Assembly: GCA_013350335.1 (NCBI GenBank)
Contig: CM023534.1
Location: 6,973,542-7,037,541, forward strand
Origin: Chimonanthus salicifolius
Taxonomy: Eukaryota > Streptophyta > Magnoliopsida > Laurales > Calycanthaceae
DNA: 64,000 nucleotides
Direction of reading: 5' to 3'
Shown: piece after piece, positions 28,166-47,604 of the stretch
Layout of the letters: every line of letters begins with the position of its first letter
How positions within the stretch are numbered: position 1 is the stretch's first letter
Program-made: the position numbers and the translations under genes
The notes under the pieces: generated by a model
Databases searched by the model: none
Told to the model about the DNA's origin: nothing
Seen by the model: the letters and a program-made list of their open reading frames with translations, nothing else

Positions 28166-31100
28166 GGGTCATAAATCCACAGAGGGTTCGAAAAAGTGAC
28201 ATGTCCTCTGTTTGTATTGATCACAATCAGAGCTGTAATGTTTCCGACGAAGTATTTTGAAGCTATGCATATTGTAGTTGTAATTATTGGAAAACATGTT
28301 AATTCTTTGCCATGCAATGCAGACAATAATGCTGAATGACAGAATACGTAGCCTTGATGCTCTCCAATCTGTTATGAGGAAGGCAGAGGAATATCTGTCA
28401 ATGCTTCCTCCAGAAACATTATATTCAGAGTTTGAACATAGGTATCTCGGCATTCTGCATTTTCCCTTTCCTTCTAAATCACTGATTTATCTTGAGGATG
28501 CCTTATGGTACTAGCATTAAACCAAGAGTAAAATTCTGAATTTCTAAACAAATGGTATCATTAAATAACAACCTTTTAAATTTATGATGTTAGATTCCAA
28601 GAGATGGGTTTAGAGAGAGGATGGGGAGATACAGCTGGCCGTGTATTGGAGATGGTGCATCTACTCTTGGAACTCATTGAGGCACCTGATCCATGTACAT
28701 TGGAAAATTTTCTTGGGAGGATTCCAATGGTGTTCGATGTTGTAATCCTTTCTCCCCATGGGTATTTTGCTCAGGCCAATGTTCTGAGTTTGCCTGACAC
28801 TGGGGGCCAGGTATATTTCTCAGAAAAATCTTGCACATCCACCTTCCTCATTTGAGTATGATTTCCTAAGTGACTGTATTTTAAGCCTACCTGCAGGTCG
28901 TTTACATTTTAGATCAAGTTCGTGCTTTGGAAAATGAGATGCTTCTCAGAATTAAGCAGCAAGGCCTGGATTTCACACCTCACATTCTCATTGTAAGCTT
29001 CTAAAAACTGCTTTTGTAGTGGTTGGATTGTTGAATGCATTTATTGATTCCTCAAATACAACCAATACAAGGAGACACTTTTTTATTAATATTTGGGAGT
29101 TGAAAGTTCCAATATAAAAGTTTGAAGGTCATCTCAGTTTTTGTACCCATTGTGTTAGAATGGCTACTGGGCTTCTTCATCGATATTCTTTTCATTTTGG
29201 CAAGCACAGGTGACTAGATTACTGCCTGATGCAGTAGTAACCAACGTCTTGAGAAAGTACTTGGAACAGAACATGCATGCATTTTGCGGGTTCCCTTTAG
29301 AACTGAGAAGGGAGTACTTCGTAAATGGACATCACGCTTTGATGTATGGCCTTACTTGGAGACTTTTGTAGAGGTAAATTTAAACAGAAACATCAATTTC
29401 TCCTCTTTCTGGATCAATCTTTTATAGCCCAATCATATTTATTACTAATCTGTTTTCTTTCACAAACTTGTCTTTTCATTAGGATGTTGCAAATGAAATT
29501 GCTCGGGAGTTGCATGCCACGCCAGATCTGATCATTGGCAATTATAGTGATGGGAATCTTGTTGCGTCTTTGCTTGCGCATAAATTAGGAGTCACACAGG
29601 TCAGTCTTATAAAAAGAAATTGTAAAGTAGTTTGTTATTGTAACTCTGCCGAGCAGATGATTTATAGAATCTAACTTTTGCTTTGATATTTTCTGTGATT
29701 CTTTCTGTTTATGCAGTGCACCATTGCTCATGCCCTAGAGAAAACAAAATATCCAGATTCAGACATATATTGGAAAAAGTTTGATGAGAAGTACCACTTT
29801 TCATGCCAATTTACAGCTGACCTTATTGCCATGCACCATGCGGATTTTATCATCACCAGTACATACCAAGAAATTGCGGGAAGGTATTTGCATCCCATCT
29901 GCTTCATTATTGCTAATTTCAAATAGGAGGGTCACTTTTTTCTTTTACTCCTTAAAAGGGCTTTGTATGCATTTTTCTTACCAATACTTGAGCATTTTCT
30001 TGTTTTGTATGTTGAGATGTGTACATGGTCTTGGATTTGAGCATTGGTAGGATGAGAAACTGCATTTTTCCTGTAAAAGTTTTTCAATAATCATGTTTTA
30101 TAGATTTCAATTCGGTCTACTATATTCTCGTATTAGATATATAGTTTCTAAATATTTATATGTGATATTTTACTACTTATTGCACTTGCTACTACGTTAT
30201 TATTATTTTTTCTATTTGGACATGGATGAAGTCATGGTAGATATATAAATATCTTTTTGATCACCTTCAAGTTCAAAAAGAAGCATATATGGAACTGTTG
30301 GCTTTTTTTTTAAGTCTAAAATACTTAGGCTTAGAACTCGACCGGGTTAACTAACACGCCTTGTCCAAGATATATGAAAATTAATCACAATATACTGAGT
30401 ATTGAACGTGAATTTATAGATAAGTAGATCTCCAGTGACAAAATGTGTACACGCTCGTGGCTTTGTTGGAATTGACTTCTTTATGCTAACGGTTGCAGCA
30501 AGGACACTGTTGGACAATATGAGAGCCACACTGCCTTCACTCTCCCTGGCCTCTACAGAGTTGTTCATGGGATTGATGTCTTTGATCCCAAGTTCAACAT
30601 TGTCTCACCAGGTGCTGATAAGGCTATTTACTTTCCATTCTCAGAGAAGCAAAATCGGCTAACTGCATTTCATCCAGAAATTGAAGAGCTGCTTTACAGT
30701 CCTGTTCAGAACACAGAACACGTGTGAGTACCTCATTTTAAAATTTAAATAGCCCTTTTAGCAACAAGGCCACTCCATTTCTGCTGTGCCAAACAACATA
30801 TTTAGAAGCCACTTGTAGGAATAAAAATCAGATCCAGTGAAAATGATAGTCTGACCCAATTGCTCATTAAAATGGACTGTTGATTGGTAATTTTCATGAA
30901 CTATATAATTGGAGTTACAAATCACTGAATCTTAATGCATCAATATGCGTCAGTATGAGGACCCATTTCATACAAGCTGAGCACCTTTTTAGCAAGTGGG
31001 AAATATGATATAATTAAGCTAGGCCATAAAAAGATAAGATCTGCTCCAAAGAAGTTTTCAGTTAGTTCTTTTAGGTGTGCAAATTGGGTGGGTAGGTCAG

Positions 31101-34100
31101 ATTAAGAGCCTAACCCTAGCTTACCCATATTAAATTAGGTTCACTACTTTTGACAACCTTATTTTGGCCCTCTCATGATCTGCTCATAGCCCAGCTCATT
31201 TTTTTAATTTGGGCCAAGCAATTTGGGTCAGTTTACATTGGATCATGGGTGTATTTGTGTAATTAAGCAGATAATTTAACACATGTATGGTGTATATTGT
31301 GTTGGCCTATTTCAAGCAAAGAGTCATTCATAAAAACAAGTCTCCATAAAAATATAGTTGCTATAAAGAGAAAGGTGGGTTGGGTGGCATATGTGTAGAA
31401 AGGTGGCATATGTATTATTTGAGTGGGTTCGGTTGGGTCCTATAAAGCTTGACCCTAGATGAGAAACAGTTCATGTTTTTTTAGCCTGGACGGAACCCAT
31501 ATTTTAAATAGTTGGGTTAGCACACCCACATTTCAGGTTGGGTCAGTCAGCTTCTGGTTGGCAACCCAAGTTGCACTTGTAGTTCGTTTCTGACCTGTTG
31601 TCTTTACCATTAACCATTCGTCTAGGTCTTTGATTGAAGGAATGATCTTCCAATACGGAAAATTTTGGATTCCATTTCCACGTTTGAGTCATGAGATCTA
31701 TCACCTGAACCAGTAGAAAATGGTCTGAACTGTACACACCCAGATGCAGCAAGTCTGAATAATTCCTTAAATTTTTATCAATGGTGTCATCAAATCATAC
31801 CATTCAAGAAAGAAGGGTTGTCATATCATAATGGTGTATATGGTGATTTTTTTATTGTGACATTCTTGTAGATGCATGTTGGAAGACCGGAATAAGCCAA
31901 TTATATTTTCCATGGCAAGGCTGAACCGTGTTAAGAACTTGACCGGACTGGTTGAGTGGTTTGGCAAAAATGCACGGCTCAGGAAACTGGTTAACCTTGT
32001 AGTGGTAGCTGGTGACCATGGCAAGGAGTCAAAGGATCGAGAGGAGCAAGATGAGATGAAAAAAATGGAGTGTCTCATTGAAAAATACAAGCTGAATGGC
32101 CAGTTCAGATGGATTTCTACCCAAATGAATCGTGTGCGCAATGGTGAGCTCTATCGTTACATAGCAGACACAAAGGGAGCTTTTGTACAGGTAGACTATG
32201 TTGCTAAATGCTGATTGTTTTTATATAATATTATCAAATATTTTTTTTTTTGTAACATGGGTATCCCCACCCCACATTGGAGGTGAGACTAATCCCCAGA
32301 GCATGTGTAAACCTCCCGATTCACACACACTGGTAAATCGATGAGGAGTAACCCCATGGGGAGTGGCTCAGAGGGGTTTGAGCATGAATTGAATTCAAAA
32401 ACTCCCTTTATGAGGTGAACTTCTTGACCGTGAGGCCAACCCCTTCTGGGTTAATACTATCATATAATCACTTGGCAGTTAAGTTGAAAAATAAATAAAT
32501 AAACAATTCTGGCTCAACTTGAAAGTTTGTCAATAGTTGGTTTACTTTCTAACTGTTGTATTGCAAAACAGATGAATTAATCTTCTACTGAGAGCTGGCT
32601 TGACATTTTATGATCAAACTCAGTTGCATTCTAAAAGCCCTATTTTCTAATAGTGTGAATATGCTATCATTAGAAAAAAGAGAGTGAATATGCTGTCTTC
32701 TTTTTGAAATTATGTAGAATGACTACAATCCTAGTAATATTTTTACTTGTACATCATATAACTAGTTCTGTTAATCACTGTTTGTTTGTGGTATTAATGG
32801 ATGTTTCTTTTCTTGTTTACAGCCTGCCTTATATGAAGCTTTTGGACTTACAGTTGTTGAAGCCATGACTTGTGGTCTGCCTACATTTGCCACTGTCCAT
32901 GGAGGGCCTGATGAGATTATAGTACATGGGGTTTCTGGCTTCCACATTGATCCTTATCAAGGTGATAAAGCTTCTGAGGTTATCACAAATTTCTTTGAGA
33001 AGTGCAATGAAGATCCAAACTATTGGGATGTAGTCTCTCAACAAGGGTTGAAGCGCATTAATGAAAAGTAAGATCGCCCTTTTTACTTGGCTTGTTTTCT
33101 CTTCTCCCCTCAGCTTAAGTGCACTTCATTTTCATTTATAGATGATACAATGCTTTGACGATGCAGTTACCCTTCAGTAATCTAGACATTAAATCTAATG
33201 GTTTGCACCATAATGGGTAATACTGCAAAGTGGTCATTTTCTGGACAATCCTATCCATTTGATGACTCACTTTCAACTTGTAGCCCTACAAATAAATTTT
33301 CATTGTTAGACGTTCATCTGCAAGTAGGGGTAGCAATTTGGCCTGCAAAACTGAAGGCATAGAGTATGGGATTTGAGAAAAATAGGGGTGTAAGCATTGA
33401 ATTTTAGCCCCCTCGAGCTTGGATTTTGGGTCCATTTTTTAATTGGGCTCAGCACAGGCTTGTGCGTGCTCATGCTTGAAAGCTTGAAGGCCTGATTTGC
33501 ATAAAAACATTGTATGGTAGAAAAAGTGTATCCATGTCGATATCTACTCTTGGCTTTTCATCAGGCTCAGGTTTCCCATTTGGCTCTAATTGCAACCACC
33601 AGTGGATAATTCTTCATTTGAACAGGAAGGCCTCTAATTAATTGCAACTAATCATACCATTCCTTTTTATATAAACCTCTTCTCTTGTTTTATCCATTCT
33701 GCAGGTATACATGGAAGATCTACTCAGAGAGATTGATGACTTTAGCTGGTGTTTATGGCTTCTGGAAACATGTCTCAAAACTTGAAAGGCGCGAAACTAG
33801 ACGCTATCTTGAGATGTTTTATGCCCTTAAATACCGCAAACTGGTATGCTCCCTGCTGCTATTCAGTAGTGTGAATTTAATTATTAGGAAGTTTCAGATA
33901 AGCCCATATGTAATCAATATGCTCAACATTAAAAACTCAATGACTTCTACTTCAGGCAAGGTCGTTGATGTTTCTTCAACGTTCTCACCCCAGAAATGCA
34001 AACAATAGTTCTCTAGATGGTTTCCTTTGCAAAATTATCAATTAATTGAGTCTGGAATGAGTACTAAGATCCTAGTCAGAATGAGTATACTTGCACTTGT

Positions 34101-34474
34101 TACTTATAATATACTATGAGTGCTTGGTGGCTGTAAATCATGTTTCATCATTCTTTCCCAACTAAAACTTTCTATTAGTAAATTATTCTTCATACTGAGA
34201 TTCCATCTTTAGTTGTATCAAAGATTGGTGTAACTTGCATGTCAAAATTCTTTCATTCTATGTCTGACCTTAATTCATGGAGAGCTCGAGGAGAAATCTC
34301 GTATGAGCACAGAGCCAAAGTTACTTGGTCCACTGCACTTACCTTGTTTCATAAGGCCTTGTGCTCATTTCATGCTCCATAGTCTAGACGTTATTTCATT
34401 AGACTGATGCATTTTCTTTTGTATTTCTTGATAAATTTCAGGCACAGTCGGTCCCTCTTGCTGTCGATGAGTAG
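26349..34474 (+). CDS. SUS: Sucrose synthase, 15 coding exons, frameshifted in exon 8
   Basis: Sucrose synthase (GT-B glycosyltransferase, family GT4) reversibly converts sucrose plus UDP to UDP-glucose plus fructose in the cytosol, feeding wall and starch synthesis. Exons: 26349-26446, 27332-27461, 27615-27766, 27894-28086, 28323-28441, 28594-28810, 28897-28992, 29210-29373, 29483-29599, 29717-29883, 30499-30723, 31872-32190, 32823-33067, 33705-33843, 34442-34474. Fourteen join in one frame with GT-AG borders; a complete copy would encode 807 residues, the usual length. Visible marks: the N-terminal phospho-site RVHS (Ser11), [49 protein letters not shown], Arg579/Lys584 in [10 protein letters not shown], and the E-x7-E pair Glu674/Glu682 in [16 protein letters not shown]. 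The end [10 protein letters not shown] and exon 1 resemble the SUS2/3 group. Exon 8 is 164 nt rather than 174: ten bases are missing near 29236-29245, so translation would stop at TAG 29369-29371, after residue 388. Either a recent pseudogene or an assembly error. Exon 8 is symmetric, so skipping it would restore the frame at the cost of 58 residues. Confidence 0.92.
27514..27627 (+). repeat. 56-bp tandem duplication across a 3' splice site
   Basis: 27514-27569 is repeated at 27570-27625 with a single mismatch (C at 27531, A at 27587). Each copy ends with the acceptor TGATGCAG followed by GAAGCAATAGT, the first bases of exon 3. Only the downstream acceptor (exon from 27615) keeps the sucrose synthase frame; use of the upstream one (exon from 27559) adds 56 nt and meets an in-frame TGA after 16 codons. 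Confidence 0.92.
28127..28159 (+). repeat. (GA)n microsatellite in sucrose synthase intron 4
   Basis: 33 bases of alternating A and G, at intron positions about +41 to +73 from the donor at 28087. On the transcript it reads GA, unlike the CT tracts in RPSA and the RBR gene. Confidence 0.95.
29230..29250 (+). other. Site of the 10-bp frameshifting deletion in SUS exon 8
   Basis: Plant sucrose synthases have Gly-Thr-Thr-Cys-x-Gln between the LLPDAV block and Arg-Leu-Glu. Here GCAGTAGTAACC runs straight into CGTCTTGAG, which only reads as Arg-Leu-Glu in another frame. All family-typical residues from there to the end of the exon ([18 protein letters not shown] and WPYLETFVE) are intact in that second frame, so the exon is otherwise undamaged and the lesion is recent or technical. 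Confidence 0.85.
31072..31528. mobile_element. Possible non-autonomous DNA transposon in SUS intron 11
   Basis: The left end TAGGTGTGCAAATTGGGTGG and the reverse complement of the right end, TGGGTGTGCTAACCCAAC, are similar over about 12 bases. The interior repeats GGGTTGGGT-type motifs, as seen in hAT-type non-autonomous elements. There is no clear target-site duplication and no coding capacity. A comparable GGGTGT-rich stretch occurs in intron 13 near 33320-33500. Confidence 0.3.
32241..32453 (-). mobile_element. Au-like SINE in SUS intron 12
   Basis: On the minus strand it starts with GGGGTTGGCCTCACGGTCAAG (A-box region of a tRNA-like head), continues through a weak B-box region (GAATTCAATTC), then a body with ACACATGCTC and GATTAGTCTCACCTCCAAT, and ends in an 11-nt poly-A (poly-T at 32241-32251). 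The head and body match the Au family pattern of plant SINEs as I know it, and the element at 60179-60390 is a second copy. It lies antisense to the host gene. Confidence 0.6.
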
Positions 34475-36844
34475 TCATAAAGCGCAGGCTCCATTTCTCT
34501 AGCCATATTTACTGGCTGAAGCTATGCATATGGTTGAAGCTATGCATATGAGTTCACAAGTCCACGTCGTCTGGGTACAAAAATCAAAGACTATATAACA
34601 TGAGAGGCACCTCTTCTCAATGACTAGTTTTTTAGAGTGAATTCTACCTTAAAACCGTTAACATTTTCCTTTTTTTCTCTTTTACTGTCTCTGTAAAATC
34701 AACGTTTTATATGATTCATAGTTTTTTCCTTTCTTGTGCCCATCTGTAACAATAGTTATGTCATAATCTGGTAAGGCTTTCATTGTGAATGGTGTTCTTC
34801 AACAAAGGGGTGCTCATGCGTTGCACTTGACTCGGTTTAAGCACAATATTGTTGAGAGTTGGTCGTTGGTGACTTAGTTGACTCAGTTGAGACCCATATT
34901 GACTCAATTGATGTTATATTTTTAAATAAATAACCGTGTTTTATGTGATGAACTTCTATTCATGAACAAGTCTTCACAGTTGGTACTTGATTCAACTGAT
35001 GTTTGTGATCATAGATTTGATGTGATTTTTGGGCCATATGTAATCTCCGCAGTTGACTCATCGTTCAATCATTTTATGCATTTGTGTTGGCAAAAGTGGG
35101 TTTTATGATTTGTTGAAGCGTTGGACTGCTATAAGCCTATAATAATACAACCAATTGGGCTTGGATTAACCTTCTTACTACTAAAATGTTGTCCATGAGT
35201 TGACGGTTGACATTCTTTTTATAGTGGATATTTGTTCACTATTCAATAAACAAATTTAAGAAAATGACACTTGAGCCTTTCCCAAGCACAAAGCGGGCAC
35301 TGGGTCAGACTTGAACTTGAAAAAAATCAGTAAATGGATACAATAAAGCTTATTTAACGTGTTACTTTGTAAAGTTATAATATGTCTAAAACAATATCGG
35401 CAACCGGTCCCAACCTCAAGTCCATATAAAATGTAATAAATCTCTCTAATTCAATATTCAATACATTCAGAATAAAAAATTTTACTGTTTCAACCATTTT
35501 ATAAATTAATATTCCATACGTTCATACTATAAAATTATTGCAAAAGTGACTAAAAATCTCAAAAACACTCTAAAAAATGACTCTAAGATGATTTGTTTCC
35601 AAATTTGACCAAAGTGATAGGGTTTCTCATTGATCTTGAGAGTTGCACACAAAGAGGATCTAAATGGTGGCAATGGGCGATAGTTTGGCTTTCATGCAGA
35701 AATGACCGATGGAGTAGATAAAATGATTTCAGGCGAAGAGACTTTTTATAATAGGTGAGAGTTTAAAGAGTTTTTTTTGAAAAATAATACGAAACACCAA
35801 TTTGTTAGACCATCTAATTAAATAACCTCTCTAACTTAATATATGTAGTATGGTCCCAACCATATTCCATTATAGAGTTTTTACTATAATTTTAAATGTA
35901 AAAGTTTCAATTTTTTTTTTCTTAATCTTAGATATTTTAAATAAATTCAATAAAAATATTTTTCCTATAAATTAAATGAATGTTAAATTTCATCTGAGGG
36001 TCACCTTAAACTATTTGTTTTATAAAAGGACATACATAAATAGGTGAAATATACAGTTTTTACTAATTAAATTTGTTTACAAATTACATTTTATTTAATT
36101 CTACTTTTTAAAAAATCACTTGTTTAATAAATTTGACTTTTCTCTCATCAAAAGAAATGTCAAGATTTTTTAGCCAAATTCAACAACATAAAATGAATGA
36201 GTGAATTTTAATTTAAATCTTACTTCTGAGAATTGAAAATGACCTTGATCCAAATGGAGTGGATGTTGATGTGCATGTTGCCTTGATTTTTAAATCCATG
36301 CTGTTTGCAATCTTAATGTTAGAGAGATTGGGAGAAATTATATTACATGGCTGGATGACTACTTCTTTTTATATATATAACTATATTAAACAATAAAAGT
36401 AAATTGATTTGATAGATCTATTATTGTATTAAACGTATGAGAAAATTCAACTTGAAAAATTATTTTGAGTATTTAAATGTTATAAAATTTAAATTGAATA
36501 GGTGACTTAAAGTTTAATTCAAAGTGTGAAATGAATTCAAATTTAATATAAATCTAATTTATAAGATAATAATAAATATGGAGAAAAAAAAATATAGATT
36601 AAAAAATATTACCAATTTCACAACCAATAATTTATTAGTCTACACTCTACAAAAAAAATACCCATTCTAAATTAATTCATAAAACTTATATAATATTTTA
36701 ATCATTTTTTTTGGATGAGCAAAGAGCTTATTAAATAATTTAATAAAAATTCTCTTGCGATTTGTGAACCGTTCGCAGGAGTAAATCACCTTGCGAACTA
36801 CAATTTGATAAACTCCTGCAAATTACCAAACCCATTCATCTCTA
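34475..36844. other. Intergenic region between SUS and RPL18
   Basis: The first few hundred bases after the SUS stop are presumably 3' untranslated sequence. No clean AATAAA is seen close behind it. From about 34800 to 35350 there is repetitive-looking sequence with GTTGACTCA/TTGACTCAATTG motifs. The rest is AT-rich. No gene is supported. Confidence 0.5.
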
Positions 36845-36853
36845 AAACCCTAA
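36845..36853 (+). promoter_or_regulatory. Telo-box in the RPL18 leader or promoter
   Basis: AAACCCTAA lies 87 bases upstream of the RPL18 ATG, in a CT-rich segment typical of ribosomal protein leaders. The same element occurs upstream of RPSA in this window. Confidence 0.6.
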
Positions 36854-36939
36854 AATCCTCTCCCTACAAAAGCTCTTTCCTACTACCGTCGAGAAACCGT
36901 CGCCTTTCTCGAGCGGAGAAAACCCAAGAGGAGGCGAAA

Positions 36940-43844
<6,905 letters not shown>

Positions 43845-44265
43845 TTTTCCTTCAGTCCATTTTTGGTTGCATTTCCTGTTTAGCTTATTCACAACTTACC
43901 ATCTAGTCTTCTATGTTTTGTTTGTAATGATTACAGCTACCCTTTTAATTTTAAGGTACGACATTTGAAAGATTCTCGTATTTTATCTGTGCTTGTTGTT
44001 TTTCTATGTTAGGTGCTCGTCGTTATGAGCATCTTGATTTTTAGACTCCTGATGTTTCACAATTGAATCTGAGTTATATGATGATTCTACAAGCTATAAT
44101 TATCTTATGGTTAGGTCATTTCTTGACGTGGACAAGTTTTGGTAGAATCGAGTGAGAAAGTTAGAACTGAAAGAGATGTGTGCATGCGCACCATCTGAGT
44201 TGGTTTGACCAGTTTGGAGGCATGCTGGGTTTGATCATCGTATGTCAATTGATAGTGTATGTATA

Positions 44266-44385
44266 ATCCAAAGGGGTTGGAGTGAGTCCTGAGTTCAACT
44301 CTCACTCTACTTCAAAGGTGAGTTACCCGGTGTGTGGGTAGCCCGAGGATTAGTCAAGGTCTCTTAACTTGGGCATGACAAAATT
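44266..44385 (+). mobile_element. Au-like SINE remnant
   Basis: Begins near AAGGGGTTGGAGTGAG, has a B-box-like GAGTTCAACTC about 22 bases on, and a body with GGTGTGTGG and CCGAGGATTAGTCAAG, which parallels CCGAAGGATTAGTCAAG in the element at 60179-60390. There is no clear poly-A. Diverged copy, assigned by eye. Confidence 0.4.
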
Positions 44386-44994
44386 TGATGGTGTATGTAT
44401 GAGAGACGAAGTGTGTAGTTAGGGCTGCTCGGTTACCTACAATTTTAATTCGGTAGTGGATTGTCCATATATATATATACACACACACTGTGGGTGTGGG
44501 AACTTGAAATGCATGATTGCCTTGTTTGGATGTCGGTGCCTCTAATGAATGTGTTTTTGGAAGAAAGAATGAGAAGTGAACTATGCTTTGGTACACCTCA
44601 AATGATGTAATTTTGATGTTTTTTCATTTATTGTTTTTATTTAAAATGAAAATTGTTTTCCTTTATTTTAAATAATTTACCTAATAGCCTTGCCCTATCT
44701 AGAACTTGTTTTGTTCTTTTGATTTCAAAAGTTGCATTGTTAGGTTTGTCTAGAATCTTTTCCGTGCTCTTGATTTTATTAGAAGTTATTTGATATTAAT
44801 TTTACAATGAGAAATTTATAAAATTAATTAAATTTGATTGAGGGGAAGAATTTTCTATCCAAATGAATGGAGGAAAAATTTGATTATGAACATCAAAACA
44901 AGCAGCATTTAGCAAGAATTTGAGCTTAATAACTTAAGTATACACATGCTGAGCATATTATATATTTTTATTAATAGTATGTAATTTTTGAGGG

Positions 44995-45440
44995 TCCGGT
45001 ATCAGGGGTTATAATATCGGTCGATACAAAACGTATCGGCCTATATGTATCGATTTTTAACGCCGAACAATATCGGCCGATACGTGATGTATCGGCCGTA
45101 CAAAAATGGTTATCGGCCGATATGACCAATGATCGGTACAAAATATCCGTCACCATATCGGCCGATATGTATAAAAATCGGTTTTTAAAATTTATTTCCT
45201 TCTAAAAAAAAAAAAAAAAGAATATCGCTCGATACAGCCGATATATCGTCGGACCGTTTATCGGTTGACATATCGGCTGATATTGTATTTATCGGTCTGG
45301 AAAGAGTGCTTTAAAAAAAAAAAAATCGATATCAGTTGTGCGCCCCACACGATATCGGTGATATTATGTTTGAATATCAACTGATATATCTACCGTTTAT
45401 CGATAAACAATATCGGTTGATATTTCTATTTATCAGTTTT
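44995..45440. repeat. Block of ATCGGCCGAT palindrome repeats
   Basis: The 10-bp palindrome ATCGGCCGAT is present perfectly at 45072-45081, 45112-45121 and 45157-45166, with many one- or two-base variants (TATCGGTCGATA, ATCGGCTGAT, ATCGGTTGAT) spaced about 20-45 bases apart through the block. Two poly-A runs (about 45206 and 45313) interrupt it. The same motif recurs at 52130-52265. Confidence 0.85.
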
Positions 45441-47604
45441 TAAGCGGTTTTTATTTTTAGAGGTTTTTGGCCGTTTTTTATTAATTTTTTGAAAACTTGT
45501 GAATCAAAACCGGCCAAACTCTTCTATTATTAAAACCCCTTATACATTGAATGATTCAGACACTGAGTCATTTACAAACCCACTGATCCAACGGCGATTT
45601 TTCTAACTCCATCCCCATCTCACATTCCCTTCATCCGGTTTCATTGGAAAAGAGTGTATATTTGACTGATTTTAGAAGATTCAATCCGTTCAAGGTATAT
45701 TTCATAGATAGATCATCATTTCCTGTAAGTTTTTATTCTTGTAAGTAAAATTTGGTCAAACTTTGATGTATTTGGTGAAACTCAAGTAATTCAAGTTTTC
45801 AACTTTGAAGTATTAGCACCAACCATTATTAATTAGATTTAATATATTACCTTGAAATCCATTAAAATTTTTGCCTCTAAGATTAAGAATTTAAAAAATT
45901 AGATAGATTAAAATACAACAAACATTTAAAAAAATCATAATACTAATCACTAAATTTATCGTAAATTTCTTACATACTTTTTCATAATTTTTAATAGAAT
46001 TTTATTAAAATTGGGATCTTACTTTCTAGAATTTTGTATTTTGATTATTATTTTGTACTTTTATTTCTTAAGAGACTTATGTTATTGATGGTAAAATATT
46101 TCTTTAATTAGATGTCGATCATGAATGCGAGGGTCAAATTAAATTTAAGAAGTAAAATTTAAGATGAATTTGTCAATGACATTTACAATTGGAATTTGAG
46201 ATGGATGTAACATGCATAGATGTTAGGTTAACAAGTGATAGAAAATATAATATTAAACATATAAATTTAATTTGATGATGTTAGCTTTTAAAGGAGATCT
46301 TAAATATTTATTATTAATTGTTTTATCTTAAATTAGTATAAAAGTATGTAAAATGCTTAATCACTAAATTTATCAAAAAATTCTTACATACTTTTTCTTA
46401 ATTTTAATTTTTTTATCATTTCTCTTCATTTTATTGTTAATTTTAATATTAATCGTATTTGAAACTTAAATAAATAATTTGAATATGTATATGACCGATA
46501 TTTAATGAAAAATTATATTTTTGAGAAGTCTCAAATTTTCTGAAATTACCATAAAAGTTTTGGACCAAAATACAAATAAATGAAAATATCGAAAGAGAGA
46601 GAAATTTATCTGCTGATATATCGGCCTCACCCTTTTTTATACCCTTGGGGTCAATGCTAGAATCATTCTTTACCCTTTGAGCCCAAGCAAAAAATCCAAC
46701 TTGGAAGCCCATCACCCAATCAAAATTGAATAAAATGTTTGAGATTGCAAAGAAATTTTAAAGCTTTTTTTATTAAAACAAATAATTGTAATGTATATTA
46801 TATAGACTCAATGTTCTATTTATTAGATAGGCAAACTGATAATTTGATTTGATCTGGTTGGTTCAAATTAAAAAGAATTATATTTTAAAAAATAAATGAA
46901 ATGATAAATTAGATATTAGTTGAATTAAAAAGTAGAGTCTTAAATTAACCCAAATTGTATAAAATATTCGAAAAATAAATATTCAGATACTCCTCTAAAC
47001 AAATATGATAAAGATTAGGATAATGATGATGGCCATAGGAGGTGGGTCTCACAACAACTATACAAAATGGAAATGCTGTGGCCAATAACTACAACGTCTT
47101 CCTTTTTTAAGTTTCGCGCGAACTGAAACCGAAATTAACGGTCGACGAGTCAAAAGCCTCTCTCTCATTTCATGCTCTGTACGCGTTTCCTAACCATTCA
47201 ATGACCCCAAAAACTCCCTTTTTCTTCTCAATCGCTCATTTTCACCTAATCCTTACTTCCTCCCTTGAAATTTGCAAGATCCTGTTTCGAAGACAAAAAA
47301 AGGATAGAAACCTCTCTCTTTCTCTCTCTCTCTGGTCTTCCTCCTCTACCTGGTTCTGCTCCAAGAGATCCAGGTTTATTTCCAATGGGATTGTGGCATA
47401 ACCCAGTCACCTGAGGATAGGGAAGAGAGTCCAGAAGTCGGTTTCCTGTTCTCTGGGCGTACAGGAAAACCAATCCCTCTTCTCTCAACGCCCTATTGTC
47501 CTTGTCCTCTCCCTGTTTTCCTGTACGCTCCAAGCAATTGACATACATTCAATTTATTGTATACTTTGTTTCCTCATTTCGCCTCTAGGTTTCACTCTAC
47601 AGTC

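Larger units (their letters stand above)
43845..47604. other. Intergenic region between RPL18 and the receptor kinase
   Basis: Holds RPL18 3' sequence, a SINE-like piece (44266-44385), a (TA)n(CA)n tract (44467-44488), the ATCGGCCGAT palindrome-repeat block (44995-45440), a diverged direct repeat (TAATCACTAAATTTATC at 45944 and 46358), and, from about 47100, CT-rich sequence that is probably promoter and leader of the receptor kinase. No separate gene is supported. Confidence 0.55.
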
